From: Sphingopyxis macrogoltabida
Lineage (GTDB): Bacteria; Pseudomonadota; Alphaproteobacteria; Sphingomonadales; Sphingomonadaceae
Assembly: GCA_003241685.1 (NCBI GenBank)
Contig: QFPJ01000023.1
Location: 1 to 45,054, forward strand
DNA length: 45,054 nucleotides
Direction: 5' to 3'
Shown here: one piece after another, positions 32,309 to 40,806 of the stretch
Position numbering within the stretch: position 1 is the first letter of the stretch
How the letters are laid out: every line of letters starts with the position of its first letter
Made by a program: the position numbers and the translations under genes
The notes under the pieces: generated by a model
Database searches by the model: none
What the model saw: only the letters and a program-made list of their open reading frames with translations
What the model was told of the DNA's origin: nothing

Positions 32309-33580
32309 TCAGTTTCCTTCGCGGGGTGCGGGCGCGGTCAGGCGCTCCAGCCGGGCCTTGGCGATCTGGTAGGCGGCGAGCGCGTCGATCGACGCGGCGC
32401 GCATGTCGGTCAGCGTCCGTTCGGCATCGAGCAGTTCGAGTTGCCCGAACTTGCCTTCGCGATAGCCGATGCGGGCGATGCGGGCGGCTTCGGTCGCCGC
32501 CGACAGGGCGGGACCGCTGGCCAGCCGTGCCGCCGCCGCCGCATTGGCCGCGTCGGCTTCGGCATCGCCGATCCGTTGTTCGACGTCCAACGCCGCCACC
32601 CGGCGCTCGGCATCCGCACGCCGCCGTTCGGCATTCGCCTGATCGACCGCGGCGCGTCCGTTGTTGAACAGCGGCAGCGGTATCGAGATGCTGAAAACGG
32701 CGGCCATGTCGTTCGTGGCTTCGATCCGGCGGACACCCGGTCCGATGGTCAGATCGGGCACGCGCTGCGACCGGGCCAGACGGACGTTGGCGTCCGCCGT
32801 CGCCAGATCGGCCTCGGCGGCCGCAACGGCCAAGGTGCCCGATGCGTCGATCGGACGCGGCGGACCCGCGACCTTCGTGCCGGCGCCGCCGAGTATCTCC
32901 AGATCGAGGGACGCGGAGACGGGCCGACCGATGCGCCGCGCCAGGTTCGCGCGGCTCGTGTCCGCCAGGCGGCGCATTTTTTCGGTGTCCGCCTCGGCCG
33001 ACAGGCGGGCGACTTCGGCGCGTTCCTGTTCCAGCGGCGATGCGCGGCCGGCCTGCACGCGGACGCGCGCCGCCCGGGCGGTTTCGGCCGCAATACCAAG
33101 CCTTTCCTCCGCGATCCTGACCCGGACCTGTGCGGCGGCCGCGGCGATATAGAGTTCGGTGACCTGCAGGCGAATATCGGCTCTGGCAGCGGCGCTGGCG
33201 ATACGCGCGCGGTGCGTCCCGGCATCGGCAACGGCGATCCGCGCCCGCCGCTTTCCGCCCCGTTCCAGCGGAACGGCCAGGCTGACGGTGGCATCGGCGC
33301 CGTTCACGCCATTATAGGGCCCGGTGCCGGCGAAGTTCTCGACATCGACGGCGATGGCCGGATTGGGCCGCTGACCCGCGATGGCGCGCGCCGCCCGCGC
33401 CGCATCGACGGCGGCATCGGCCGCCTCGAGCGCCGGGGCGCTGCCCCCGGCCAGCGCCACCGCCTCCTCCAGCGTCAGCGGCGGTTCGGAGTTCCGCCGG
33501 CTTTCGAAACCGGCCTCCTGCGCCTGCGCCACGGGGACGCAGGACGCGGCCGCCACCAGGGCGGCAACAAGTCTGTGCAT
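32309..33580 (-). CDS. czcC: TolC-family outer-membrane channel (CzcC type)
   Basis: 423 residues with a Sec signal (LVAALVAAASCVPVAQAQ) and two outer-membrane efflux (OEP) repeats made of long Ala-rich helices, e.g. LTLEEAVALAGGSAPALEAA and RADAERRVAALDVEQRI. It forms the exit duct of the CzcCBA pump. GGAGGA lies 9 nt before the ATG. It is the second gene of the operon, 62 bp after the small His-rich protein gene, and is followed 4 bp later by czcB. Confidence 0.92.
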   Translation of the reverse strand: MHRLVAALVAAASCVPVAQAQEAGFESRRNSEPPLTLEEAVALAGGSAPALEAADAAVDAARAARAIAGQRPNPAIAVDVENFAGTGPYNGVNGADATVSLAVPLERGGKRRARIAVADAGTHRARIASAAARADIRLQVTELYIAAAAAQVRVRIAEERLGIAAETARAARVRVQAGRASPLEQERAEVARLSAEADTEKMRRLADTSRANLARRIGRPVSASLDLEILGGAGTKVAGPPRPIDASGTLAVAAAEADLATADANVRLARSQRVPDLTIGPGVRRIEATNDMAAVFSISIPLPLFNNGRAAVDQANAERRRADAERRVAALDVEQRIGDAEADAANAAAAARLASGPALSAATEAARIARIGYREGKFGQLELLDAERTLTDMRAASIDALAAYQIAKARLERLTAPAPREGN

Positions 33581-33642
33581 GAAAATTCATCCTCCAACGA
33601 TCCGGAAGATCGCCGCGACCAGGCGGCGACCGTGTCGGTTCG

Positions 33643-34077
33643 TCAGAGCAGGGGCGGGTCGAGCAGGGGCGCTATCCGGCGCGAGGCCAGCGGCAGCGCG
33701 GGCGCGGCAAAAATGGGGGCGGTCGCCGCGTCCGGCGCGTCGGCCAGTCGCAGTGCCTGAACATCCGGCGCCACCGGGCAATGGTGATGCGCAACATGCG
33801 TGAGACCGGGGCCCGGATCGCCGCTTTCCGGTTCGTCGCCGTCGGTGAAGAAATGGGCCGCGGCGTCGTTGGTCGTCGCATGGGCCGATGCGGGATCGGC
33901 GAAGTGCATGCTGCACAGCAGCACCGCCAGCATCACCAGCCATCGCAGGAACAGGGCCGGACGGCCATGGCTCGCCGGGGCGCGGCGGTTCGCGGCGCAC
34001 GCACGCGTTATCGGCGCACCCCTGTGATGCGTCGATGCGATCGATGCCGCGTCATATGTCCGCACCCGCGCGTCCAT
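33643..34077 (-). CDS. small His-rich exported protein at the head of the czc operon
   Basis: 144 residues, not assigned to a named family with confidence. A basic N terminus of about 45 residues precedes one hydrophobic segment (FLRWLVMLAVLLCSMHFA, signal or anchor). The remainder is exported and contains scattered histidines including HVAHHHCPVAPD, a likely metal-binding cluster. Comparable small proteins with a hydrophobic lead and a His/Cys motif precede czcC in other proteobacteria. GAGGGA lies 6 nt before the ATG at 34077; a shorter start within the hydrophobic stretch is possible. A MerR-type promoter sits just upstream. Confidence 0.7.
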   Translation of the reverse strand: MDARVRTYDAASIASTHHRGAPITRACAANRRAPASHGRPALFLRWLVMLAVLLCSMHFADPASAHATTNDAAAHFFTDGDEPESGDPGPGLTHVAHHHCPVAPDVQALRLADAPDAATAPIFAAPALPLASRRIAPLLDPPLL

Positions 34078-34115
34078 GTCCGTCCCTCGCGTGTCGATTC
34101 GAACGATTCGCCGCC

Positions 34116-34146
34116 ATCATGCACCCTGAAGCGGCTACAGGGTCAA
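34116..34146 (-). promoter_or_regulatory. MerR-family-controlled promoter of the czc operon
   Basis: On the minus strand TTGACC (34146-34141) and CATGAT (34121-34116) are separated by 19 bp, the over-long spacer typical of MerR-regulated promoters. Centred in it is the dyad ACCCTG-N9-CAGGGT (34123-34143), closely resembling CadR/PbrR/ZntR operators. The predicted start is about 30 nt before the first gene. No merR-type gene is in this window. Confidence 0.8.
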
Positions 34147-34151
34147 GCCCT

Positions 34152-34175
34152 CCGGTCGCCGCGGCGGGCGACCGG
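34152..34175 (-). terminator. hairpin after the TonB receptor gene
   Basis: CCGGTCGCC and GGCGACCGG form a perfect 9-bp stem around GCGGCG, 15 bp after the receptor stop. No T-run follows. It separates the receptor transcript from the czc promoter. Confidence 0.45.
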
Positions 34176-34189
34176 CCCCTGCATCGTGC

Positions 34190-36517
34190 CTAGAAACGCC
34201 CCTCGAAACTGAGTCCGATCATCCGGGGTTCGCCGAACAGCGCCTGCATCCGCCCGCCATTGTCATACTGATAATCGAAATATCGATCGTCAAAGATATT
34301 CGTGGCGATCAGATAGGCGCCCAGATTGTCGTTGCTCCAGCCGATCTTGGCATTGACCAGCGTGCGCGACGGCACGTCGCGGCCCATGCTCTGGTCGCGG
34401 ATGCCCTGGAACTGCGCCCCGCGATAGTTGACATTGACGTTGGCGCTGATGCCGGACGGATGCCGCCAGTCCATGCCGGCCGCCCAGGTCCAGCGCGGCG
34501 CGTTGGCGAATTGGAAGCCGGACAGGTCCAGAACCTGTCCCGCGGATGCCTGAAAATCGAGGAACTTGCTGTTCGAATAGCCCACCGAACCATAGATGTT
34601 CAGTCGGTCGGTGATGTCGAAATCGCTTTCCACCTCAAAGCCCCAGACGCGCGAACTGCCCGCATTCTGGGTTTCATAATCATAGACGTTTTCCGACAGC
34701 TGGACATAGACCTGCTGGTCCTTCCAGTCGATGTAGAAGCCGTTGGCGTTGAGCGTCAGCCGGCGGTCGAGCCACTGGGTCCGCAGCGACAATTCATAGT
34801 TCCACGTATATTCGGGATCGTAGGAATAGGTCCGGGCGCGGCCCGGATTGACCGCGCTGCCGCCCGATCGATAGCCGCGCTGGACGATCGCGCTCAGCGT
34901 CTTGTCGGGCGAAAATTCAAAGGAAATTCCGCCTTTTGGCAGGAAGGCCTGATAGGTGGTCTTTGTTTCCGGGCTGGTGCTGCTGGCGTTCAGGACATCC
35001 TGCATCAACAGGCCGTTTACCGTCTGGACGATGAAGGCGAAGGTCGGATTGAACGCATAGTTGGCCGGGTCGGGCAGCGGCGTGTTCAGCGCCACCAGAT
35101 TGTCGTTGGCGACCTTTTGCCGTTCGCGGTCATAGCGAAAGCCGGCGAGCAGCTTCACGCCCGGCGTCACTTCAAAGCTCGCATCGCCGAACAGCGCCAT
35201 CGTTTCCACATCGACCGAATATTTCTGCGTCGACGAGATGAAGACGCGCGCCGGATAGACGCCGCGCACCGCCTGCGCCGTCGCAAGCGCGGTCGCGGGA
35301 TCGAGCCCGAAATCATTCTCCAACGAAGAGGCGACGCGCGGGGTCAGGCCAAGGTCCGCGTCGGGATCGAGGCTGAAGGTGCTGTTGGAATCGGTATCGG
35401 GATTCTTCAGCCGCGAATAATAGCCGCCGATCAGACCCTGCAGCGTTCCCGTATCGAAGGTCAGGCGCAGTTCCTGGCTGGCAATCTTCTGATCGGTGGC
35501 AAAGTCGCCATAGGCTTCGTCATCGAAACGCAATTCGCCATCATAGGTCGAGAAGGTCTTGAGATGGTTGTAGGTGCTGACCGAGGACAGGGTGAAGATG
35601 TCGCTGAGCGGCAGCGAAAGGTCGAAGGTGAACAGGTCGGTGCTCGTCCGCGTGAAGGTCGGGCGGTTCGCCTCGACATAGCGGTTGTCCCAGGCGCCCG
35701 GAACATCGCTGAACACATAACCGCGCCCGTCATTGCCGAAATGGCGGTCGTAGAGGTAGGAGGCCTTGACCTGCAGGCCGTCCGCTCCCGCTGGGGTCAG
35801 CAGCAGCTTGGCGCGCACGACGTCGCTGCTGGTCTTGGCATAATTGCCGCCCGTGGCCCGGTTCTTGATCAGCCCGTCGCCGCGCGCCAGTTCGCCCGCG
35901 ACGCGAAAGGCCAGCACGTCGTCGACGATCGGCCCGCCCACCGCGGCGGCGAACCGGCGCTCGCCATCGGCGTCGGTAATCATCGCGCGCGCCTTGCCGC
36001 GCCAGTCGAAGCTGGGGTCGGCGGTTTTCAGGATGATCGCACCGGCCAGCGCATTGCGCCCCTGCAAGGTCGATTGCGGGCCGCGCAGGATTTCGACCTG
36101 ATCGAGATCCCACAGGTCGAGCGGCCCGCCGCCCGCGGCTTCGCTGGGCAGCGGCGATCCGTCGAGATAGACGGTCGCCAGATCCCCGAAGCCATATCCC
36201 GACACGTTGGTGTTCGAAATGCCGCGGATGTTGAAGCCCGAATTGGCGAAGGTCGAGGACAGGTTGGCGGTGCGGTCGATCAGATCGTAGACATTGACCA
36301 GGTTCTGCCGGTCGATATCCTCGGCGGTGAAGACTTTCACGCTTTCCGGCGTGTCCTGCAGGCTGCGGTCGAACTTCATCCCGGTGACGACGATCTCGCT
36401 GCCGCTCTCGGCGCCGACGCCGGCGTCGGCGGCTTCGGATACCATGTCCGCCGCGTGGACGGGCATCGCCGTGCCGGCAAGCAGCAACGGCAGAAGCGGA
36501 CGGAACATGTTGGACAT
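34190..36517 (-). CDS. TonB-dependent outer-membrane receptor
   Basis: 775 residues. Signal peptide to AVHAA-like residues (PVHAAD, about 23), a TonB-box-like SEIVVTG, a plug domain (VKVFTAEDIDRQNLVNVYDLI, FNIRGISNTN, VEILRGPQSTLQGRNALAGAI) and a 22-strand barrel ending in phenylalanine (GLSFEGRF). The plug is like that of siderophore receptors. The ATG at 36517 was preferred to a TTG six bases upstream because GGGGAG is better placed. A Fur-like box in the shared promoter and the divergent PepSY partner point to ferric-siderophore uptake; the ligand is unknown. Confidence 0.92.
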   Translation of the reverse strand: MSNMFRPLLPLLLAGTAMPVHAADMVSEAADAGVGAESGSEIVVTGMKFDRSLQDTPESVKVFTAEDIDRQNLVNVYDLIDRTANLSSTFANSGFNIRGISNTNVSGYGFGDLATVYLDGSPLPSEAAGGGPLDLWDLDQVEILRGPQSTLQGRNALAGAIILKTADPSFDWRGKARAMITDADGERRFAAAVGGPIVDDVLAFRVAGELARGDGLIKNRATGGNYAKTSSDVVRAKLLLTPAGADGLQVKASYLYDRHFGNDGRGYVFSDVPGAWDNRYVEANRPTFTRTSTDLFTFDLSLPLSDIFTLSSVSTYNHLKTFSTYDGELRFDDEAYGDFATDQKIASQELRLTFDTGTLQGLIGGYYSRLKNPDTDSNSTFSLDPDADLGLTPRVASSLENDFGLDPATALATAQAVRGVYPARVFISSTQKYSVDVETMALFGDASFEVTPGVKLLAGFRYDRERQKVANDNLVALNTPLPDPANYAFNPTFAFIVQTVNGLLMQDVLNASSTSPETKTTYQAFLPKGGISFEFSPDKTLSAIVQRGYRSGGSAVNPGRARTYSYDPEYTWNYELSLRTQWLDRRLTLNANGFYIDWKDQQVYVQLSENVYDYETQNAGSSRVWGFEVESDFDITDRLNIYGSVGYSNSKFLDFQASAGQVLDLSGFQFANAPRWTWAAGMDWRHPSGISANVNVNYRGAQFQGIRDQSMGRDVPSRTLVNAKIGWSNDNLGAYLIATNIFDDRYFDYQYDNGGRMQALFGEPRMIGLSFEGRF

Positions 36518-36551
36518 TGTCAAAAACTCCCCGTGTCGTTAACGAGCGGGG

Positions 36552-36586
36552 CCGCTATTGATATTGCGAATGCGAGTCAATAGTGA
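36552..36586. promoter_or_regulatory. Fur-like box inside two overlapping divergent promoters
   Basis: Plus-strand TTGATA (36558-36563), 17 bp, TAGTGA (36581-36586). Minus-strand TTGACT (36580-36575), 17 bp, TAGCGG (36557-36552). The shared spacer holds TTGCGAATGCGAGTCAA, an iron-box-like dyad flanked by TATTGA/TCAATA. One repressor bound here would shut both directions. Confidence 0.65.
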
Positions 36587-36621
36587 TGACATAATATGAG
36601 GACGATCGCGAAGGGGCGCAT

Positions 36622-37197
36622 ATGGAGGATAGTTCGGCACTCTGGCCGGGCCTGCTGATCGCGGCGGGGACGGTTGCCGGCGTGTGGCTGATTCGCCGGT
36701 CATGGCAGGGACGGGACCAGAATCGGCCGCTGCTCGTCGCCGGCTGGTCGTTGGTCGCCGCATCGCTGATCTGGCCGGCCTGGGTGCTGGGATCGGCGCG
36801 GGGGCCGTTCATCGCCCTGGCGCTGGTGTCGACCGCCGCGCTCGGCCTGGTTGCCGCCGGTTATACGCTGCGTAAGGCCAAGATACGCGCCGCTCGCGAG
36901 AGCTTGGCGCCCGAACCGTCGGACCGGGCCACCACCCGCTGGCGCGAGACGCTGCGCTGGCTGCTTGCCGGTCCGATCGGGATGATCGCCGCGATGGCGG
37001 TCGGCATCGCCTATGCGGCCCTTGCCCCCGGGGAGCAGCATACGCGGCTGGTCATCGGCGGGCTCATCGTTCCGGTCGCCTGGGGCGGCTGCATGGCGTG
37101 GACGCTGGCCGACAACCGCATCATTCGGGCGACCGCCGTGCTGGTCGGCGTGGCCGTTACGGGCTTCACCGCGGCGATATTGAAGGGTTTTGCATGA
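36622..37197 (+). CDS. multi-pass membrane protein coupled to the PepSY gene
   Basis: 191 residues with about six membrane segments, beginning SSALWPGLLIAAGTVAGVWLI and ending IRATAVLVGVAVTGFTAAIL, and a basic cytoplasmic loop in the middle (LRKAKIRAARESLAPEPSDRATTRWRE). No family is recognised with confidence; small hydrophobic proteins of this kind often accompany PepSY-type transmembrane proteins in iron-uptake loci. Its stop overlaps the next start by 4 bp (ATGA). It shares the Fur-like divergent promoter with the TonB receptor. Confidence 0.75.
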   Translation: MEDSSALWPGLLIAAGTVAGVWLIRRSWQGRDQNRPLLVAGWSLVAASLIWPAWVLGSARGPFIALALVSTAALGLVAAGYTLRKAKIRAARESLAPEPSDRATTRWRETLRWLLAGPIGMIAAMAVGIAYAALAPGEQHTRLVIGGLIVPVAWGGCMAWTLADNRIIRATAVLVGVAVTGFTAAILKGFA

Positions 37198-38693
37198 CCG
37201 CCGTTCCCAAAAAGCCGAAGAAAAAGGATCTGATGTCGCGCATCCCGGCGGGCTTCGTGCGCGCGGTGCTGCGCGGTCACAGCTCGCTTGGCCTCGCCTT
37301 TGCGGCGCTGATCTATCTGATCTGCCTGTCCGGCAGCATCGCCGTTTTCGCGCACGAGTTCCAGCGCTGGGAAAGTTCGGACGCGCCGCAGGTCACGTCG
37401 GTCACGCCCGACGCCGTGCAGCGCGCGTTCGAGGGGGCGATCGCGCGCGGCGGGGCGGGGGTGGAGCATGTCTATATCACGCTGCCCCGCGCCGATTTTC
37501 CCCGCCTGCTGCTCTATGTCGACGCGGCGCAGGACAGCCAGTATCTGGCCGATGCGGATGGCGCGATCGTCGATGGCGCGGCTTTCGCCTGGACCGAATT
37601 CATCACGCGCCTGCACATCAACCTGCATCTGCCCCGCACCTGGGGCGGGTTTCTGGTCGGTTTGATCGGCGTCGCTTTGCTGTCGTCGCTGATATCGGGC
37701 ATATTGGCACATCCGCGCATCTTTCGCGACGCATTCCACCTGCGGATCGGTGGATCGCGGCGCCTGCAGGAAGCCGATCTTCACAACCGGCTTGGCGTAT
37801 GGGCCTTTCCCTTTCATGTCATCATCTCGCTGAGCGGCGCCTTTCTGGGCCTGACGACGATCATCGTCGGCGTGCTCGGCATGGCGATGTTCAATGGCGA
37901 CGTGAACAAGGTCTATGCGCTGTTCCTGCCCGAACCGCCGATCGACGATCCGCGCCCGGCGCCGGTGCTCGACCTGCGGCCGATGTATGCGAAGGTGCCC
38001 GCGGGCGACGGCCGGCTCGAATATATCTTCACCGAACATCCGACCGAGGTCGGCGGCGCCGCGCTGTTCAACATCAAGCGGCCCGATACGCTGGCCGGGG
38101 TTGACGGCTATGCCTTTCGCCGCGATGCGACCGTCTATAACCACATACGGTCGGCGGAGAATAATCTTGGCCAGAACCTGCTCAATTCGCTGGGCACGCT
38201 GCATTTCGGCTGGTTCGGCGGCGGGCTGGTGAAGATCGTCTATTTCCTGCTCGGCCTTGGCCTGACCTATCTGGCGGCGGGCGGCGTCAACATCTGGCTG
38301 GCGCGTCGACGCGACAAGGGGCGCCCGGCCCCGGCATGGGAACGGCTGTGGAGCGCGACCATATGGGGCCAGCCGGCGGCGATCGCGGTGGCGGCGATCG
38401 CCGCCCTGGCCGGGGGCACGACGCCGGTGGCCATCGCCGCCTGGCTGATCGCGTCGCTGCTCTTCTGGCTTGCCGCGATCCGCGTTCCGGCCGACCGCAT
38501 GGCCGCGGCGGGACGGCGGCTGCTGGCGACCGCGATGATCGGCGCGGCGCTGGTCCATGCGGCGCTGCGCGGCGGGGCGGACCCGGTCGCCTGGATCGTC
38601 GACGCGGTACTGGTCGCGGGCGGTCTCGGCCTGCTGCTGCCCGACATGCCGATCGTGCGGGCGCGGCGGCAAGCGGCGCAGCTTGCCGCCTGA
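37194..38693 (+). CDS. PepSY-associated transmembrane protein (PiuB-like)
   Basis: 499 residues. A basic N terminus, then a first membrane helix (GLAFAALIYLICLSGSIAVFAHE), a periplasmic PepSY-containing loop, further helices (FLVGLIGVALLSSLISGILAH with the HPRIFRDAF pattern, HVIISLSGAFLGLTTIIVGVLG) and a hydrophobic C-terminal third with about five helices. This matches PepSY_TM proteins, which include ferric-siderophore reductase-like PiuB; conserved His residues near helix ends could hold haem (inference). Translation is coupled to the preceding gene. The role is likely reduction or release of iron brought in by the divergent receptor. Confidence 0.88.
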   Translation: MTAVPKKPKKKDLMSRIPAGFVRAVLRGHSSLGLAFAALIYLICLSGSIAVFAHEFQRWESSDAPQVTSVTPDAVQRAFEGAIARGGAGVEHVYITLPRADFPRLLLYVDAAQDSQYLADADGAIVDGAAFAWTEFITRLHINLHLPRTWGGFLVGLIGVALLSSLISGILAHPRIFRDAFHLRIGGSRRLQEADLHNRLGVWAFPFHVIISLSGAFLGLTTIIVGVLGMAMFNGDVNKVYALFLPEPPIDDPRPAPVLDLRPMYAKVPAGDGRLEYIFTEHPTEVGGAALFNIKRPDTLAGVDGYAFRRDATVYNHIRSAENNLGQNLLNSLGTLHFGWFGGGLVKIVYFLLGLGLTYLAAGGVNIWLARRRDKGRPAPAWERLWSATIWGQPAAIAVAAIAALAGGTTPVAIAAWLIASLLFWLAAIRVPADRMAAAGRRLLATAMIGAALVHAALRGGADPVAWIVDAVLVAGGLGLLLPDMPIVRARRQAAQLAA

Positions 38694-38706
38694 TCCCCTG
38701 TCGCTG

Positions 38707-40608
38707 TCAGGCGATGGGTTCGGCCCGCGCGGCGGCCCGTTCCCCGACGATGCGGCGGATGACGTCCGGCACCGCCGGATCGTCGATCGTGGCGGGCGTG
38801 TCGGCCGCTTCGCCATTCACGATCCGGCGCAGCAGATTGCGCAGGATCTTGCCCGATCGCGTCTTGGGCAATTGCGGGACGACATAGGCGGTCTTCAGCG
38901 CCGCGACCGCGCCCAGTTCGGCGCGCACCGCCGCGATGACCTGCGCCGTCAGCGTATCGCCGTCGGCTGCCCCGGCGCGGGGGACGACGAAGGCGACCGG
39001 GATCATGCCCTTGATCCTGTCGTCCGCGCCGATGACGGCGCATTCGGCGATGCCGGGCTGGGCGGCGACGATCTGTTCCATCTGGCCGGTCGACAGGCGG
39101 TGCCCGGCGACGTTGATGATGTCGTCGGTGCGGCCCATGATGTGCAGGAAGCCGTCGGCGTCGAAATGACCGGCGTCGCCGGTTTCGTAATGACCGGGAA
39201 AGCTTTCGAAATTGCGGTCGAACCCGGCCTGGTTGCGCCACAGGGTGCGGAAGGCTCCCGGCGCGAGCGGCGCCTTGATCACGATCGATCCGCTCTGTCC
39301 CGCGGGCACCGGCACGCCATCGTCGCCCAGCACGACAAATTCATAACCCGGCACGGGAAAGCCCGCACTGCCGCGCTTGCGGCGCAGATCGCCGAGCGCG
39401 AAGCAACTGGCGATGGCGGGCCAGCCAAGCTCGGTCTGCCACCAATGATCGATGACGGGCAGGCCCGATTTTTCCTCCAGCCAGGCGATGGTGTCGGGAT
39501 CGGCGCGTTCGCCCGCCAGGAATATGGCCTGCAGACTGCCGGTGCCGATGTCGGCGAGGAAGCGGGCGTCGGGATCTTCCTTGCGGATCGCGCGGATCGC
39601 GGTCGGCGCGGTGAAGAAGCTTTTGACGCCGTGCGCCGCGATCGTGCGCCAGAATGTGCCGGGATCGGGCGTGCCCACGGGCTTGCCTTCGAACAGGATC
39701 GTCGTCGCCCCGACCAGCAGCGGGGCATAGACGATATAGCTGTGCCCGACGACCCAGCCGACATCGGACGCCGCCCAGAAACTGTCGCCCGCGCCGATGC
39801 CATAGATATTCGCCATCGACCAGGCGAGCGCCACGGCATGGCCGCCATGTTCGCGCACCACGCCCTTGGGCGTTCCCGTCGTGCCGGAGGTGTAGAGGAT
39901 ATAGAGCGGATCATGCGCCGCCATCGGTTCGGGCGCCGGCACCGGATCGTCCGCGCATTCGGCGCGCAGGTCCATCCAGTCGATGTCGCGGGGCGGGACC
40001 ATGTCGGCGGTCAGCGCGTCGCGCTGAAACAGCAGGACATGCTCGACCCGATGCGATGCAAGCGCCAGCGCCTCGTCGATCATCGGCTTGTAACCGATAA
40101 CCCGGCTCCCCTCGATCCCGCAGGACGCCGTCAGGATCGCGCGCGGTTCGGCATCGTCGATGCGCTTCGCCAGTTCCAGCGCCGCGAAACCGCCGAAGAC
40201 GACCGAATGGATCGCCCCGATGCGCGCGCAGGCGAGCATCGCAAAGACGGTTTCGGGGATCATCGGCATGTAAAGGACGACGCGGTCGCCCTTGCCGATG
40301 GTCAGGCGTTTCAGCATCGCCGCGACGCGGCCGCTTTCGGCGAGCAGTTCGGCATAGCTGAAGCGGCGGACCTGTCCGGTGACGGGGCTGTCGTACACCA
40401 GCGCCGTCGCCGCGCCGCGGCCCGCGCTGACATGACGGTCGAGGCAGTTGTGCGCGGTATTGAGGACGCCGCCCGCAAACCATCCGGCATCGGCGTCATG
40501 GATGCGCCGCGGCGCTTCCATCCAGTCGATCGCCTCGGCCGCGGCGCTCCAGAAGCGGTCGCGGTCGGCGATGCTGGCGTCCCATGCCTGGCGGTAGGCG
40601 TCACTCAT
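38707..40608 (-). CDS. prpE: propionyl-CoA synthetase-type acyl-CoA ligase
   Basis: 633 residues of the acetyl/propionyl-CoA synthetase family, activating a short carboxylic acid through an acyl-adenylate. The AMP-binding loop ILYTSGTTGTPKGVVREHGG, the VGHSYIVYAPL and GYKPMIDEAL stretches, and the C-terminal RSGKILRNLLRRI with the regulatory, acetylatable Lys are all present. VVREHGGHAVAL and FNTAHNCLDRHV-like residues (VLNTAHNCLDRHV) favour PrpE over Acs; an Acs gene lies separately at 44.1 kb. AGGAGAG precedes the ATG at 40608. It converges with the PepSY gene, 13 bp apart. Confidence 0.88.
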   Translation of the reverse strand: MSDAYRQAWDASIADRDRFWSAAAEAIDWMEAPRRIHDADAGWFAGGVLNTAHNCLDRHVSAGRGAATALVYDSPVTGQVRRFSYAELLAESGRVAAMLKRLTIGKGDRVVLYMPMIPETVFAMLACARIGAIHSVVFGGFAALELAKRIDDAEPRAILTASCGIEGSRVIGYKPMIDEALALASHRVEHVLLFQRDALTADMVPPRDIDWMDLRAECADDPVPAPEPMAAHDPLYILYTSGTTGTPKGVVREHGGHAVALAWSMANIYGIGAGDSFWAASDVGWVVGHSYIVYAPLLVGATTILFEGKPVGTPDPGTFWRTIAAHGVKSFFTAPTAIRAIRKEDPDARFLADIGTGSLQAIFLAGERADPDTIAWLEEKSGLPVIDHWWQTELGWPAIASCFALGDLRRKRGSAGFPVPGYEFVVLGDDGVPVPAGQSGSIVIKAPLAPGAFRTLWRNQAGFDRNFESFPGHYETGDAGHFDADGFLHIMGRTDDIINVAGHRLSTGQMEQIVAAQPGIAECAVIGADDRIKGMIPVAFVVPRAGAADGDTLTAQVIAAVRAELGAVAALKTAYVVPQLPKTRSGKILRNLLRRIVNGEAADTPATIDDPAVPDVIRRIVGERAAARAEPIA

Positions 40609-40736
40609 GCACTCTCTCCTGTCGGAATATCCTGGATAGCGGGATAGGCGAAGGATCGCCCTCGAAGGGGTCCGGCGTAAAGCCCTTCTACGGTCGGCGC
40701 CCCCGCCGCGACAGGGCGATAACGGCGCCGACCGCG

Positions 40737-40786
40737 AAAAAAACAAGAAAAGCCGGGAAGGATGGGCGACCCGCCATCCCTCCCGG
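40737..40786 (-). terminator. strong intrinsic terminator of the MHS transporter gene
   Basis: GCCGGGAAGGATGG (40751-40764) pairs with CCATCCCTCCCGGC (40773-40786), a 14-bp stem with a mismatch and an 8-nt loop. On the minus strand it is followed by a long T-rich run (TTTTCTTGTTTTTTTT). It isolates the transporter transcript from prpE. Confidence 0.88.
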
Positions 40787-40806
40787 CACCTGCCGCGGCG
40801 TCGTCC

